DNA from: Eulemur rufifrons
Lineage: Eukaryota; Chordata; Mammalia; Primates; Lemuridae
NCBI RefSeq assembly: GCF_041146395.1
Contig: NC_090989.1
Span: 225,154,843-225,218,842, forward strand
Length of the DNA: 64,000 bases
Direction: 5' to 3'
Of the stretch, positions 35,140 through 46,284 are shown one piece after another (position 1 is the stretch's first letter; the number at the start of each line of letters is the position of its first letter). Both the position numbers and the translations under genes were made by a program. The notes beneath the pieces are model-generated. The model was not told the origin of the DNA. It ran no database searches and saw only the letters and a list, made by a program, of their open reading frames with translations.

Positions 35140-35535
35140 TTTAGATTTTCCTCAAAGCAGAGCCTGAGGCAAGGACTTGCACATAGAAAGTATATTTTAG
35201 AGGTGATCCCAAGAAGCAGCAGTGAGGGAGAGGTGACAATGAGAGAAGAAAGGAGAGAAAGACAACATCAGGGAGAACTGTCATTGCCTCTGCCATAGGC
35301 AGTGGTGGGGGTTGATTTTGCTGGAATCCCTTTGAAGGGTACAGGATGCCTCCCAAAATTGTCCATCCCAAGGACAGAGGCTGGAGAATTTGTCCACTCC
35401 CCTAGTGGCCCACGTTGACAGAAGGCTTTGAGGCAGAAAGGCAGAGAGCAGCATCTGTGTGCACTTGAGTGGGACACTGTTATCATGAGTTCAGCTCGGT
35501 AGGGGCTGGCACCAGAGGTGGCCCAAGAAGATGTG
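35140..35535. mobile_element. Old LTR-like repeat, family not assigned
   Basis: 'cagagcctgaggcaaggacttgcacatagaaagtatattttagagg', 'gatcccaagaagcagcagtgagggag' and 'gagcagcatctgtgtgcac' follow an order I know from an old dispersed mammalian repeat, probably an LTR. I cannot name the family or fix the ends. Confidence 0.45.
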
Positions 35536-36025
35536 ACATAGGGCACAAGAATGTTTCCTCCACTTACTGTGACAACTTCCCTTCCCTCCTCCTCCTTTGG
35601 GGAAGACTCTCTTATTTGACCTGTTTTAGGTGATTAAGGCTTCCTCGGAGAATCTTTTAAATATTAATAGAAACAGATTCATCCTTAAGTGATTAGTTTT
35701 GCCATTTGGAGTAACAGGGCGGGAAACTAGGTCGGGGTATCAGAAAGTGAAATCCTTCCAGCATATTCTGCCTCCATGATCCTTAGGTACCTTAGGTACC
35801 TTAGGTACCTTTCCCCTCCGTGGGGAAAGATTCCTGGAGGGTCTTTAGATCCCATGCCTGGCTGGCCCCCTCAACCTCATTACTCTTCTTTTCTCTCTGC
35901 TTCCTGCAGAGATCCTCGGCCCTGCTATGACAGTTTTGTTTCTGCCTATATCATTGCTGATTCAAGTTAGTCACCAATCAATTCATCTGGAAAACTGGCT
36001 CTGTACTTCCACACCACTTTCTAGC
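35536..36025. other. Unique sequence with a 9-bp triplicate
   Basis: No gene recognised. Three perfect 9-bp copies (cttaggtac) lie at 35782-35808. Confidence 0.5.
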
Positions 36026-36457
36026 TGTCATGGGTTGAATTGTGTTCTCCCTCCCCGCATCAATGTGTTGAAGTCCTCACCTCCCTCACCCAGTCCCTTA
36101 GAATGTGACCTTGTTTATAAATAGGATCACTGCACATGTAATTAGTTAAGATGAGGTCATGCTGGAGAAGGGTGGGTCCATAATCAAATATGACTGGTGT
36201 CCTTATAAAATTTGGACCCAGAGGCAGGCGAGTATAGACAGAAGACAACATGAAAAGGCACAGGGTGAAGATGGCCACTAACAAGCCAATGAGAGAGCCC
36301 TGGAATAGATCCTTCCTCCACAGTCCTCAGAAAGAACAAACCTGCCGACACTTTGATTTCTTATTTCTAACTTCCAGAACCGTGAGATAACAAATTTCTG
36401 TTGTTCAGTCAAGAAGACAATTGTGGTGTTTTGTGATGGCAGCTCCACACACTAGCC
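36026..36457 (+). mobile_element. MLT1 (ERVL-MaLR) solo LTR
   Basis: Sense MaLR LTR: starts 'tgtcatgggttgaattgtgttctccc', then 'aatgtgaccttgtttataaataggatc', 'gactggtgtccttataaa', 'gaaccgtgagataacaaatttctgttgttca' and a degraded end near 'ccacacactagcca'. Its orientation is opposite to the MLT1 at 33331. Confidence 0.9.
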
Positions 36458-36524
36458 ACCTTTCATGTCAGCTCAAAGCCTTCCTCTTCCATGAATTTCA
36501 GCAGATACCGGGAGTTAGAAGCGC

Positions 36525-36700
36525 TGGGACTAGTCCTGGCACCTATCGCTCATGCATTGTATAAATATGGGCAAGGTTCTTAACTTCTTTGGGTCTCTTT
36601 CTTCATAGTGCAAAGTAAGGGTAATCACTGCCCTGCCCCTGCTGCCTCAGACTGGGGCTGCAAGGATCAAACAAGAATCTGTATAGAGGGCAGAAGGCAG
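36525..36700 (+). repeat. MIR SINE relic
   Basis: 'gcaaggttcttaacttctttgggtctctttcttcatagtgcaaagtaagggtaatcactgccc' then 'ctgcaaggatcaaacaag' matches MIR in sense. Confidence 0.75.
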
Positions 36701-36724
36701 CTGCACAGAGAAGGTGTGAAAAAA

Positions 36725-36860
36725 AGGAATGTGTTGAATCCTGATCTGGGAGTCAATGACACCTTGGAGCAGTTGTTTATTTCCTTTGAGGCTCAGTTCT
36801 ATCTGCTGTAAATTGAGATTATTCTGAAGGTCCCACCCAGCTCTCAAGCTCTAGGATTAC
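36725..36860 (+). repeat. MIR-family SINE relic
   Basis: A second sense MIR-like block: 'ttatttcctttgaggctcagttctatctgctgtaaattgagattattctgaaggtcccacccagctctcaagctctaggatt'. The 'ggtcccacccagctc' ending resembles the MIRc/MIR3 variants. Confidence 0.7.
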
Positions 36861-36874
36861 ATGCTTATTATTAA

Positions 36875-37000
36875 TATTAGTCATTTATTGATTCAATAAA
36901 CATCTATGGTCTGCTCTGTGCCAGGCTTTGCATGAGGCACGAGGGATATGAGCATGAGTAACTTCAGTTCTGGTCGTCCAGGAGCTTTGCTCCTCCAACA
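36875..37000 (-). repeat. L2 LINE 3' end, antisense
   Basis: 'tcatttattgattcaataaacatctatggtctgctctgtgccaggctttgcatgaggcacgagggata' is the antisense L2 terminus. Confidence 0.75.
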
Positions 37001-37558
37001 TTTTCCTTCTCTGTAAATCCCATAATAGCCTTCTCCACCCTTCAATGACATATTTTTCTTATCCTTGGAGGAACAAAAGCTTGGAGAAATATAAAGATGG
37101 GAGCACGAAGGGATGGTTTTGGAGAGAGACTATTTCTAAAGCCATGTTGTTTTGTCAACAGTTAAGGAAGCTGTTGGCTATGGATTCCCCCCATATAGGC
37201 CAAGAGTGACATTTTAGTAAAGTTACATCTTCCCAAATGTCCTAGCTCAGTCTGGCTTCATTTTGCTGGCGAACCTCTGCGTTTACTAACAACATGCAGC
37301 TGTTTAAGGTGTGGGGAGAGCATATCCTTTCCTGAATTATTTCTGACAACTAGTATTTGCCTTGTAGGTTGTGGCACCATCTTCTTTATAGTTTTGAATC
37401 CATCTTTGTTGTATTTTGCATCACGGACACTCTGTTTACAAGACACGTAAGCTGTATGTCCTTTATCTCATCCAGGCAAACCTCCTCTGTGCATGTCTGT
37501 CTCTGTATCCAAATCACAGTGGCTGGACACTGGTTTGGGTCTAGACCATGAACTTGAA
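37001..37558. other. Unique sequence
   Basis: No gene or repeat recognised. The overlapping frames at 37258-37446 (minus) and 37357-37551 (plus) show no domain. Confidence 0.4.
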
Positions 37559-37559
37559 G

Positions 37560-37960
37560 TATTTCATTTATTCATTCAGAAAATGTATTTTTTAGGGTAT
37601 TACACCCAGCTCTCTGGGAATGCAGTAGTAACAAGTCTGGGAAGATTACTGTCTGCATTGTAGGATCCATTCTGTTGGGAACGCAGGATATATATAAAGA
37701 CACAAGATAAGTTCAGATATAAGTTCCAGGTAATGTGCTCAACAGTGACAAGGATGGGCCCCTACAACATTAGATGAGGTGTCCAAAGAAGTCCTCTTTG
37801 AGAAGCAATTTTTGAGCAGTTGCTTAAATGAAGAGGAGTGAGACATAGAGAAATTTGGGGGGTGATGTACACAGAGGAAGCAGAAAATCTAAAGACCTCA
37901 AGGAGAGGAGGAATTTAGCATGTTGAGGAAGTCAGAAGGAGGCATGGATAGATTTATAGA
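37560..37960 (-). repeat. L2 LINE relic, antisense, about 400 bp
   Basis: Begins with the antisense tail 'atttattcattcagaaaatg' and extends through 'ggtgtccaaagaagtcctctttgagaagcaatttttgagcagttgcttaaatgaagagg' to 'gtacacagaggaagcagaaaatctaaagacctcaaggagagg', the order seen in the L2 3' kilobase. Confidence 0.7.
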
Positions 37961-39200
37961 AGCAACTGGATTATCAGTATTATTCCAAAGACCTCCCACC
38001 CTGCAGATTCTCTGCTTCCCTTTTGTTTGAATGAGTTCTTTGGACTAATTCCTCGCCCTCCCTGCCTATCTCTATTTCACAGATATGTTACATTGTCTGT
38101 AAACCTTGGTCCCTTGAGAGCTGCATTTATTAAACCTGAAGCTAAGAGGAAATACTCCTTGGGATAGTTTGATTTAGTTAGGTAAATGAGAGAAGGCAGG
38201 ATAAAGTGGAAGAAGTGAGTTAAAATGTACCTCAGACAGGAGCAATTTAATTATAAAAAAGGTGAACTCATTTGAATTAGCGTGACAAAAGTGGACATCA
38301 CTGTAAGGATGAAAAGGATGGTCTTGGAGCCCAGTGGCATTAGGTATAGCAGGGCTTCGTGGTTTCAGGCAGCTCCTCTCTTCAGTGTTCTCTTACTGGG
38401 GTTCTTGTTCTCTCGTGCCTCCTTTTCTGTATGTCTGCTGCATCTCCTTCTCTGCAGCATCTTCCTCTGCAAGCCTCTTCGTTACTTCTCTCCTATAATT
38501 TTGAATTGCACTTGACTTAAGGATGCTATAGTGGCAGGCAGCCAACTTGATCATCAGTGCCCAACTCTAAACCCTATAGTTACTATAGCCCAGTAACTAT
38601 AGACTTATTTTCAACTACAAATTCCCAGAATAATGACTCTGCTTGGCCCAGTAAGGATCAGACATGCATCTTGGGTTGGTTCAGATGTAGCTGATGTGGG
38701 GCGTGTTCTCTTGTTTCATAGGAGGGCCCCTGTGGCCTATGGGTAGGGCAACTTCTCTAATGAAGTTATATAGGTGAAGAAAAAGTCAGACCCTCTTTAG
38801 AAAATGGGTCATAGGTAGAATGTTCTTGGCATAGGAAGATTCACACCAGGGGAGGAAATGTGGTCTGGAAAGAAAACCAGTGGGGAGAAGAAAGAGACTA
38901 GGTATTATAGGAGGAAGTATGGTGGCTGTGAAGGTATAGGTTTAGATTTTGCCTGACATTTTTAACAACGTGCTCTTGTGTGCATGCACACACATGCACT
39001 CCATCTCCTTCTGCAAATGATGTGATACAGCTCTCAGGGAAAAAAAAATCTAAATTATAATTCAGAACTGGAGGAAATATTGAGTTTATGAATTTAAGCT
39101 ACTTTATGCTGCTTTATTTTCTACCTTCTATAAACAGACTATGAATTAATTTTGACATATAAGTCTTCCATAATCAAGATTTAATTATTTAATGCTGCTA
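37961..39200. other. Unique sequence with an 11-bp perfect hairpin
   Basis: No gene recognised. The inverted repeat ctatagttact (38574-38584) and agtaactatag (38592-38602) has a 7-base loop. A short CA-rich run lies near 38984-38998. Confidence 0.5.
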
Positions 39201-39204
39201 TGTC

Positions 39205-39580
39205 ACACCAAAGTCCATTACTTCTTCAGCACCTAGATACCCTACGTCTCCCAGCCTTCTCTGCAGCTAGGTGGGTCTGTGTAACAAGGTTGTGGCCCAT
39301 AGTATATGGGCATACTTCCCACCCCTGGCCCCTGGAGCAATCCCAGTGAATCTCCATGCTCTGTCACTCTTCCCTTGTCTGCCACCTTGATCCACGAGAA
39401 CCAGTAAAGGACTCCAAGCCCACAGCAGTTGGTTCAGCTACTGGGTGGAAAAATCCTGGGTTCTTAAATGACTTCATGGAGCAGAGACCCTCTGCAGACT
39501 CCCATTAGACTATCACATGGGTGAGAAATGGATAAAGCCACTGAGCTATTAGTTCTATCCTGACCAATACATGGAGGATG
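39205..39580 (+). mobile_element. Probable MaLR-type LTR relic
   Basis: 'cccagccttctctgcagctaggtgggtctgtgtaacaagg', 'tcatggagcagagaccctctgcagac' and the end 'gggtgagaaatggataaagccactgagctattag...tatcctgaccaatac' follow an old MLT1-like LTR in sense. It is diverged, so the subfamily is left open. Confidence 0.5.
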
Positions 39581-40276
39581 TCGATTCTTTTCCAAGGTTT
39601 CTGCCTTCTCATTTCATGTATGGCTGAGAAGGTAGCATACTTTAATATAAAGCTAATAAATACATAATATAGAATGATAAAATTGTAATAGAATAAAAAT
39701 AACTGCAAGATTATTAGTAACATTTGACACTAAAGAAATTATCTTAAAAGTGAAATATCCAGTAATGTACCTAAGATGTTTATTCTTTAGGGATGACATA
39801 TGATCCACTTAGTGATTTATTTTTTGACCATGGAAATTGTTTGCTTTGCACAAGAATGTTTGAATTTCATCAGTCTTAGGTTCATTCCAAAGTGCTAGTG
39901 CACTGTGTCCTCTTATTTACTAATGTAGTGCAGGGAGAAATTTTCCTAAGGATAAAAATGTAAGCTTTTTCTCTGCCAGACAATTAGCTTTTGGTAATGG
40001 AAGTGTTAACAGAAGCACAATTCATTAATAGTTAATTTTTTCCCCCTACCAGACATATAGCTGACATGGACACATAATGCAGATGGTATATGCAAATACA
40101 TCAAAACACACACACACACACACACGTAGCTATGCTAGCATGCCTCCCATGGTGATGGTGGTGGTTTTATCTTGCTGCTTTGCAGTTTCTAACAGTGCTA
40201 TACTAACCTGTTTGTTTTGTCTTATTTTATGTTTAATTCTGAATTTGCAAGTTGTAGCATTCTCTAAAAGTGGTAG
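39581..40276. other. Unique sequence with a (CA)n run
   Basis: No gene recognised. A (CA)n microsatellite of about 10 units lies at 40105-40125. Confidence 0.5.
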
Positions 40277-40277
40277 A

Positions 40278-40395
40278 AAAAGCTCTGGACCACAGTCAAT
40301 GATTCTGGTCTCATCTCTGCTCCTGCATGGCCTATGACCCGAGACCTGATTTCATCTCTTTGGATCTTAATTTCCTTAACTATAAGACAAAATTG
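40278..40395 (+). repeat. MIR SINE relic, left part
   Basis: 'agctctggaccacagtcaatgattctggtctcatctctgctcctgcatggcc', 'tcatctctttggatcttaatttccttaactataag' follows MIR in sense. Confidence 0.6.
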
Positions 40396-40399
40396 CACT

Positions 40400-40565
40400 A
40401 AGAGAATGGGCTTCAGAGTCAGATGGACCTGGGAGATTGGGCAAGTTCTTTAGCTTGTCAAACCATCATTTCCCTAATTTATAACATGAGGATAATACCT
40501 TCTTCCTGTCAAGGTCAAGGCAAGCATTAATGATAAATATCTCAAGGTCTGGTTCACAGGGAGTT
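40400..40565 (+). repeat. MIR SINE relic
   Basis: 'gaatgggcttcagagtcagatggacctggga', 'gggcaagttctttagcttgtc', 'tccctaatttataacatgaggataataccttcttcctgtcaagg' is a second sense MIR in tandem with the previous one. Confidence 0.8.
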
Positions 40566-40841
40566 TTTAACTGTGTGCTTTCCTTGCCCTGCCCTCTGGA
40601 TATTGAGAGGTGAACCCTTTCTCCTGAAAGGAGCAGCAAATTTGGGAATCCACTCTTCCTTACTGTGCTGGAGCTTAGGCTGTTGTAGCTTTTATAGGGC
40701 AGAACTGGACTTCTGTCATGTTCTCTTAGTGATTAAAGAAAATATGCCTGGAAAAGAAATGTGTCAGAGACGTCATTCATCACACACACCATGAACACCT
40801 GATCAGGTGAGCACCTAGCACTGTGCTAAAGCAGGGATGTG

Positions 40842-40877
<36 letters not shown>

Positions 40878-41353
40878 ATTTGGACTCAGTGTTTGTGAGA
40901 TTGAATCAGCCATTACATATACCTTTATGATCCTTCTGCTTCCTCTTGTATTATATGATACCTTGGGAGATAGGAGGAGAGAAGAGGTAGAAAGGAGGGT
41001 CTGGTTCTTGTATTTGCTGTGTGATGCTCTGATAGTGTTAGAGTAAATGCACAAGGAAGCCCCCAGAGAAGCACTATCAAGAAACATATTTATAATCCAT
41101 GAATTATAATATCTTTTTAGGATATTTCTCTCAGTAAGCTATTAAAGGCAAAGAGAGTAAACATCACTGGTCAGCAGAACTTTTGTCAGTGTGACCAAGA
41201 AGTGTCCTAAGTAACAAATGAGCTGACCAAGGTGAGAGTTTCCTGTGTCAGTGTCAGTCCTTGGCCTTGTTACTTTCAGGGGGAGACAGATTGCAGACAA
41301 CCCTCTCTTCATCTTTACCCTCGTCATGTGGATGGAGAATGAGAATTTCTTCT
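40566..41353. other. Unique sequence with a (CG)(CA)n run
   Basis: No gene recognised. At 40841-40877 a gcgcgcgc core runs into about 14 CA units. The frames around it encode only Thr/His or Cys/Val repeats. Confidence 0.5.
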
Positions 41354-41354
41354 A

Positions 41355-41470
41355 GGAGCAGGAAACCTCATTTCTTGTCCTGGCTTTGCTACTAACTAGC
41401 TTGTAACCTTCAGTCTTTTCATTTTCTAGGCCTCAGTTTCTGATGATTGATCTCTGAAGTCTTTAGTGCT
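41355..41470 (+). repeat. MIR SINE relic
   Basis: 'cttgtcctggctttgctactaactagcttgtaaccttcagtcttttcattttctaggcctcagtttctg' is MIR in sense. Confidence 0.8.
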
Positions 41471-41503
41471 AGCATTATATGATTTGAGCATAGGATTTTT
41501 CTC

Positions 41504-42037
41504 AAGCACTTCCACTACTGGGTATTTATCCAAAGGAAAAAAACAGACATTCTATAAAAAAGACATCTGCACTCAGATGTTCATACCAGCACAATTCACA
41601 ATTCCAAAGATGTGGAAACAACCCAAGTTCCCATCAATACTTGAGTGGATTAATAAAATGTGGTATATGTATACTACGGAGTACTACTCAGCCACAAAAA
41701 ACAATGGTGAACTAACACATCTTGTATTATCCTGGATGGAGCTGGAGCCCATTCTTCTAAGTGATGTATCACAAGAATGGAAAAACAAGCACCACATGTA
41801 CTCACCATTAAATTGGTACTAATTGATTAACACTTATGTGCACATATGGAAGTCACATTCATAGGGTGTTGGGCAGGTGGGAGGGGGGAGGAGGGGATGG
41901 GTAAATTCACACCTAACGGGTGAGGTGCATGATGTCTGGGGGTTGGGCATGCTTGTAGCTCCGACTTGGGTGGTGCAAAGGCAGCATATGTAACCAAAAC
42001 ATTTGTACCCCCATAATATTCTGAAATTTAAAAAAAG
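41504..42037 (+). mobile_element. LINE-1 of strepsirrhine (lemur) type, 5'-truncated
   Basis: The 3' end of ORF2 plus 3' UTR in sense. Landmarks: 'ctactgggtatttatccaaagg', 'ggagtactactcagccacaaaaaacaatgg', 'tcctggatggagctggagcccattcttctaagtgatgtatcacaagaatgg', 'caccacatgtactcacc', a G-rich 3' UTR (41877-41900), and 'catttgtacccccataatattctgaaat' before the A tail. The 'tggagctggagcccattct' and 'tttgtacccccataatat' segments match lemur L1 as I recall it and not human L1PA. The open frame at 41466-41822 is the ORF2 C-terminal remnant. Confidence 0.85.
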
Positions 42038-43062
42038 GACATTTAAAAAAACAGATCAAGTTATAGGTAATAGAACTTTCCTTGTTTCACTAAGAAAGCA
42101 TTGAATCCTCTGACAACGCATTGTGTATGTCTTTCTATCTCTTCTACATTTTGGCATCGGAACTGGTTGTTGTATACGCATCTTCTTTAAGACCCCTTTT
42201 AGATATTTAAAATATCTAATGTGCATACATTTATTTAATTAATCTTCATTTATTGAATTAATCCTGGAAGATGAATTCCTTGCATGTCTTGGTTTTGAAA
42301 GTGCTCCATAAGAATTAGAGTTCATGAAACACACAGCAAGTTTAACCTAGCCTTTATTTCAAAATCACCTGATATCAATTAGCATTCCTCCAGTTTGGGG
42401 CTGATTTATGATGCCCTTGTAAGGCCCTGAAAATATGAAAGCAGAGAAGCAGTATTTCAAAATGCAGCATAAAATCAACAATAAAATGTATATTTATAAC
42501 CTGAAAAGTATGATTTCATCTTGGAGAATTACCAACCCAATAGCAGTAATAAGCATGATTTTCATTGTACCATATTGTACTTATTAAGCACTTCAGGGGA
42601 CTTTTGAATAAATCAAACTGTGGGATCAGTTTTGGATATCTGAACATATTTTTAAATATTGTAAAAATGTGGAAAAGTATCACAACTGGTTATCATTTGT
42701 TCGTGCTTTCCAAAAGGGTTTTAATCATAAGCTCATTCTTACATCCTCCTACAAGCGGGACTGAGGTCGAAATGGCCCATAAAGTGACATTCTTTTAATA
42801 AATGCAGGTTTAATATGGTCATGAGATAAGATTAGACCCTTCAAAAACCCTATTTGAATACCACTGATTCTGATTTATGCTCATAAAAGTCAGGGAGAAC
42901 TAGGTGGTTTGGAGGATGCAATGTTATCAGAGAATCTACGGTAATATACATGCCTGCTTTTGATTTAAAATTTTAATAAAAATATTCAGTATGGGAAGTT
43001 AAGGCATTGAATTGAAATGCCCCAACTTGCTCTGTTTGCTTTATATTGGCTTCCACAAAGTC
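42038..43062. other. Unique AT-rich sequence
   Basis: About 1 kb with no gene or repeat that I recognise. The block around 42360-42560 is dense in A/T-rich homeodomain-like words, a composition common in conserved non-coding elements but not proof of one. Confidence 0.45.
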
Positions 43063-43064
43063 AA

Positions 43065-43160
43065 GTCAATTCAGTCAAACCAGCGTTTGATGACAATGTA
43101 CAATGTGTCAGGTGCTGTGATAGGTATGGCCGCTGTAGTCAGGAGACTGAAGGGTGCTCT
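43065..43160 (-). repeat. Possible L2 LINE 3' end, antisense
   Basis: 'accagcgtttgatgacaatgtacaatgtgtcaggtgctgtgataggtatgg' resembles the antisense L2 terminus ('tgtgtcaggcactgtgctaggtgctgg'). Short and weak. Confidence 0.45.
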
Positions 43161-43688
43161 CGCGGGCACAGGGATCAGTGTGACAGAGTTGAAGCTCTAG
43201 GGTGACCCTGGAGCATGGCCTTCCCAGATTTGGTTAGTATTCTGAATTGAGCTTGATGGTCGTGGATTCCAGTGGGACAGGGATGTATGGCTTGGCCTGG
43301 TCTGTAGCGGTCAGTACCCCCATGGGTCATTTTGGCATTGCCCCAGGTTAAGTCTCAGGTAGCAGCTGGATTAAGCTGGGGAGTGTGGGGTAAACAGTCT
43401 CAGATGGATGGTCCACCTAATGAGAACCCACTCGTCTGTGAGGAGAGGGTATTGGTGACAGGGGCATCTCCAAGAAGCTTCATGACCAGGATGAATAAAC
43501 AAGATGAAAAAATCCCAACATTTTATTGACTTTCCTTTTTCACAAGGCTTTCAGATCATAGGTTCTATAGCTGAAAGCAAAACGAACCACTTTTGCTTCT
43601 GATGTACATACAATGGCAGGGTGTAAGGTTCCCTAAAGGTTTCCCAAAGGAAATGATAGACATGAGAGAACTCTAAAGAATTATCAGG
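43161..43688. other. Unique sequence
   Basis: No gene or repeat recognised. Confidence 0.4.
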
Positions 43689-43992
43689 TTGCCAGGCATG
43701 GTGGCTCATGCCTGTAATCTCAGCACTTTAGGAGGCAGAGCCTGGAGGATTGCTTGAGTCCAGAGTTCGAGACTAGCTTGGGAAACATAGCAGACTCCAT
43801 TTCTATAAAAAATAAAAAAAATTAGCTAGGCGTAGTGGTGCGTGCCTATAATCCCAGCTATTCAGGAGGCTGAGGCAGGAGAATTACTTGAGCCCAGAAA
43901 TTGGAGGCTGCAGTGAGCTATGATTGTGCCACTGCACTCCAGCCTGGGCAATAGAGAGAGACTCTGTCTCAAAAAACAAAATAAAACAAAAC
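43689..43992 (+). mobile_element. Alu SINE (AluJ type)
   Basis: A complete dimeric Alu. The left arm starts 'gttgccaggcatggtggctcatgcctgtaatctcagcacttt'. A central A-rich linker lies at about 43806-43822. The right arm has 'aggctgaggcaggagaattacttgagcccag', 'gctgcagtgagctatgattgtgccactgcactccagcctgggca' and an A-rich tail at 43971-43992. The 'gagctatgat' and 'acttgagccca' states are AluJ-like, the oldest Alu group. It is the only Alu in the window and proves a primate source. Confidence 0.97.
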
Positions 43993-44073
43993 TAAGCAGG
44001 GAGATTCCAGTAGCATGGTAAGAGACTGGCCCCTCAATAGAAAATAGTATTGGGAGGATATATATTGGATCAA
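43993..44073. other. Unique spacer
   Basis: Nothing recognised between the Alu and the L2 relic. Confidence 0.35.
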
Positions 44074-44074
44074 A

Positions 44075-44370
44075 GTTGGACCAGGGCAATCTAGACTTTT
44101 AAACTAAGGAATGTGGACTTTATTCTCTAGTAATGGATGGAAAGCCATCAAAAAAATTTGAACAGGAATGTGACATGACAAAATAGCACCTCAGAAAAAT
44201 TAACCAGGCCACTGTACATATGATGAATGGGCGTTGCAGAGAAGAAAGAGGCTGGACAGTTTAGGCTTTTGAAATAATCCAGGTCAGGGGCAAGGAGTAC
44301 CTTGAGTAGGAAATGGGAAAAGCCAAGCAGAAAATATTAGAGGCAAAAGACTGGGAGATGGGCTGAGCCT
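44075..44370 (-). repeat. L2 LINE relic, antisense
   Basis: 'aaggaatgtggactttattctctagtaatggatggaaagccatc', 'aacaggaatgtgacatgacaaaatagc', 'aaattaaccaggccactgtac' and 'gcttttgaaataatccaggtcag' follow the antisense L2 segment upstream of the tail. Confidence 0.7.
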
Positions 44371-46283
44371 TTGACGGAAATAGGAACAGGCTTCAGGGTA
44401 AGCTGAAGAATTCAGTTTGGCACACGCTGAGTTGACCCATGGGAGGGACATCTGAAGCTGATGACTACAAAGCAGGGAGACGTGGAAACCTGAAGCTTGG
44501 TGCAATGTGATTGAGCACAAGGGCTAACGCAGTTGAGGCAGGCAACAGCGCAGCAGTTGGTGCTAAACTGAAGGTTGGATATTGGTGATAGTGGCGGGAT
44601 CCATGTGCTTTTCATCTTGATTTTCCTGCCATTCATATCGAATGACCTGAAATAGCAATGAGGCATTTGCCCACTGGCCTGTAGGATATTCCAGACCCTG
44701 CTATTTTGAGACTGAATTAATACAGAGGAATTGGTTTTGATGGAATAATTATTAGTATTTTTAAGCATGGTTATATTTATTAAACATCTATTTTGTTTTG
44801 AATAAGAGTCTTTTCCACTGAAATGACTGATGGCTTTAGTATCTTTGGGACACTGTTGTCTTCATCAGAAGAAGGGAGAGGCAGTAGTCTGCTGGCTTTG
44901 AAAGCTGCCTGACAGTTTGGCATCAGGGAAATCTGCCTGGGTCCCTTCATGAAGATCATCTCAAGAGTAGAAACATCACTGGTACTTTGTGATAAGATTA
45001 GGTCTGGAGATAATGCATCTTCTATTTGGATAATTTTTGGGTTTTTTTGTGGTGGAACAACTGTTATCACTTCTAAGTGAAGTTTAACTTCGTAGCTTCA
45101 TTGACAAGCATAAAACCACATGCAATGAAACACATATTTACTTTCCTGACTACTCCCTTTCTTTGGCTTTTCTGGACTAGGTTTCCCAACAGTATTCACT
45201 TGCTCTCCCTTGATGGATTCTGGTGCTGATGGTCATCCTTCAGCTGGAGATTGGGCTGATGTTTTCCACCAAAGTACTCTCTGGTCTCTACATCATGCAT
45301 ATGATCAGATGAGTTTTAGAGCTGCAGATCCTGAGATGTATTTCTATTCCTTGATTAGTGGCCTGCAAAATAGTAGAGACCAGGCCCTAGAGCTGGATCC
45401 AGATCTCTTAGCTTCAGCAGTGATATTCAAGGTGACTTGTTCTAGGAATCCCTCCAGAAACAGAGCTTAGTGATTTACAGGCTTTTAACAAAGTTACTTC
45501 CTACCTTGTGTCTACCCTGGTCTCCTAGTCTGTGGACCTGGTGGTAAAAAACACCCAACACCCAAGCAACTGGAAGCAAAGCCATGGGAGGCTTTGGGTT
45601 TCTCTGTCTTAAGTGCATTCTCTAGGAGAGCCCTTGGGATAAATCCATCTTTTCAGGATGGATGAGTTGATTATCATACCATAAAACCTTATTAGCTGGA
45701 GGAAAGTGTCATGAAAGTAAAGGACACCATTTCAATGAAAAGAGAAAATCTTGAACTGTAAGAGTCATCTCTTTGAATATTCTGTAACCAATGATTTATT
45801 ATTTATGCCCCTAGAAATTTAAAATATATATTAATTGGGCATCAATTGTGAGATAAGGCAGAAGGATGAATGTGTTCTTTGAGTATTTTATGATGGTTGA
45901 GACTCATTTCTTGAGTTAGTTTTGTCTACTATAAAAAGCAATTCATGGCCCTAGGGATTTAATGTCCAGAAACCCATAGAATTTATAGGAATAAGTGATT
46001 CAATGTGATCCTTTTGGGGCCTGGAAGATCAGAACTACAGGTGGACATAGGATGCAGGGCTAGAGGGCCTCCTGGAAGTAAAAGCAGCCCTATTTTGCCA
46101 TTGGCATCATCACTGTCTTTCAACCATTTTGTGAATTGCTACCCCTGGGAGGCTGAGATATATGGAAGAAAGCAGTGTCTACTCATAGAATCAGGATGGG
46201 AGCCTAGACAAGACCTTCACCAATATTTGTTCATTTTTCCGGCCTCAGGTTCAGTGGTTCAGACAATTGTGAAATTCTTAAGG
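44371..46283. other. Unique sequence
   Basis: About 1.9 kb without a recognised gene or repeat. The longest frames (44412-44768 minus, 118 codons; 46005-46289 plus, 94 codons) show no recognisable domain. Confidence 0.45.
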
Positions 46284-46284
46284 C

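Noticed and set aside
40815..41087. Frames through the (CA)n tract
   Set aside because: They encode only dipeptide repeats from the microsatellite plus unrelated flanks.
41466..41822. 118-codon plus frame with a good protein-like composition
   Set aside because: It is the C-terminal end of LINE-1 ORF2 in a 5'-truncated copy.
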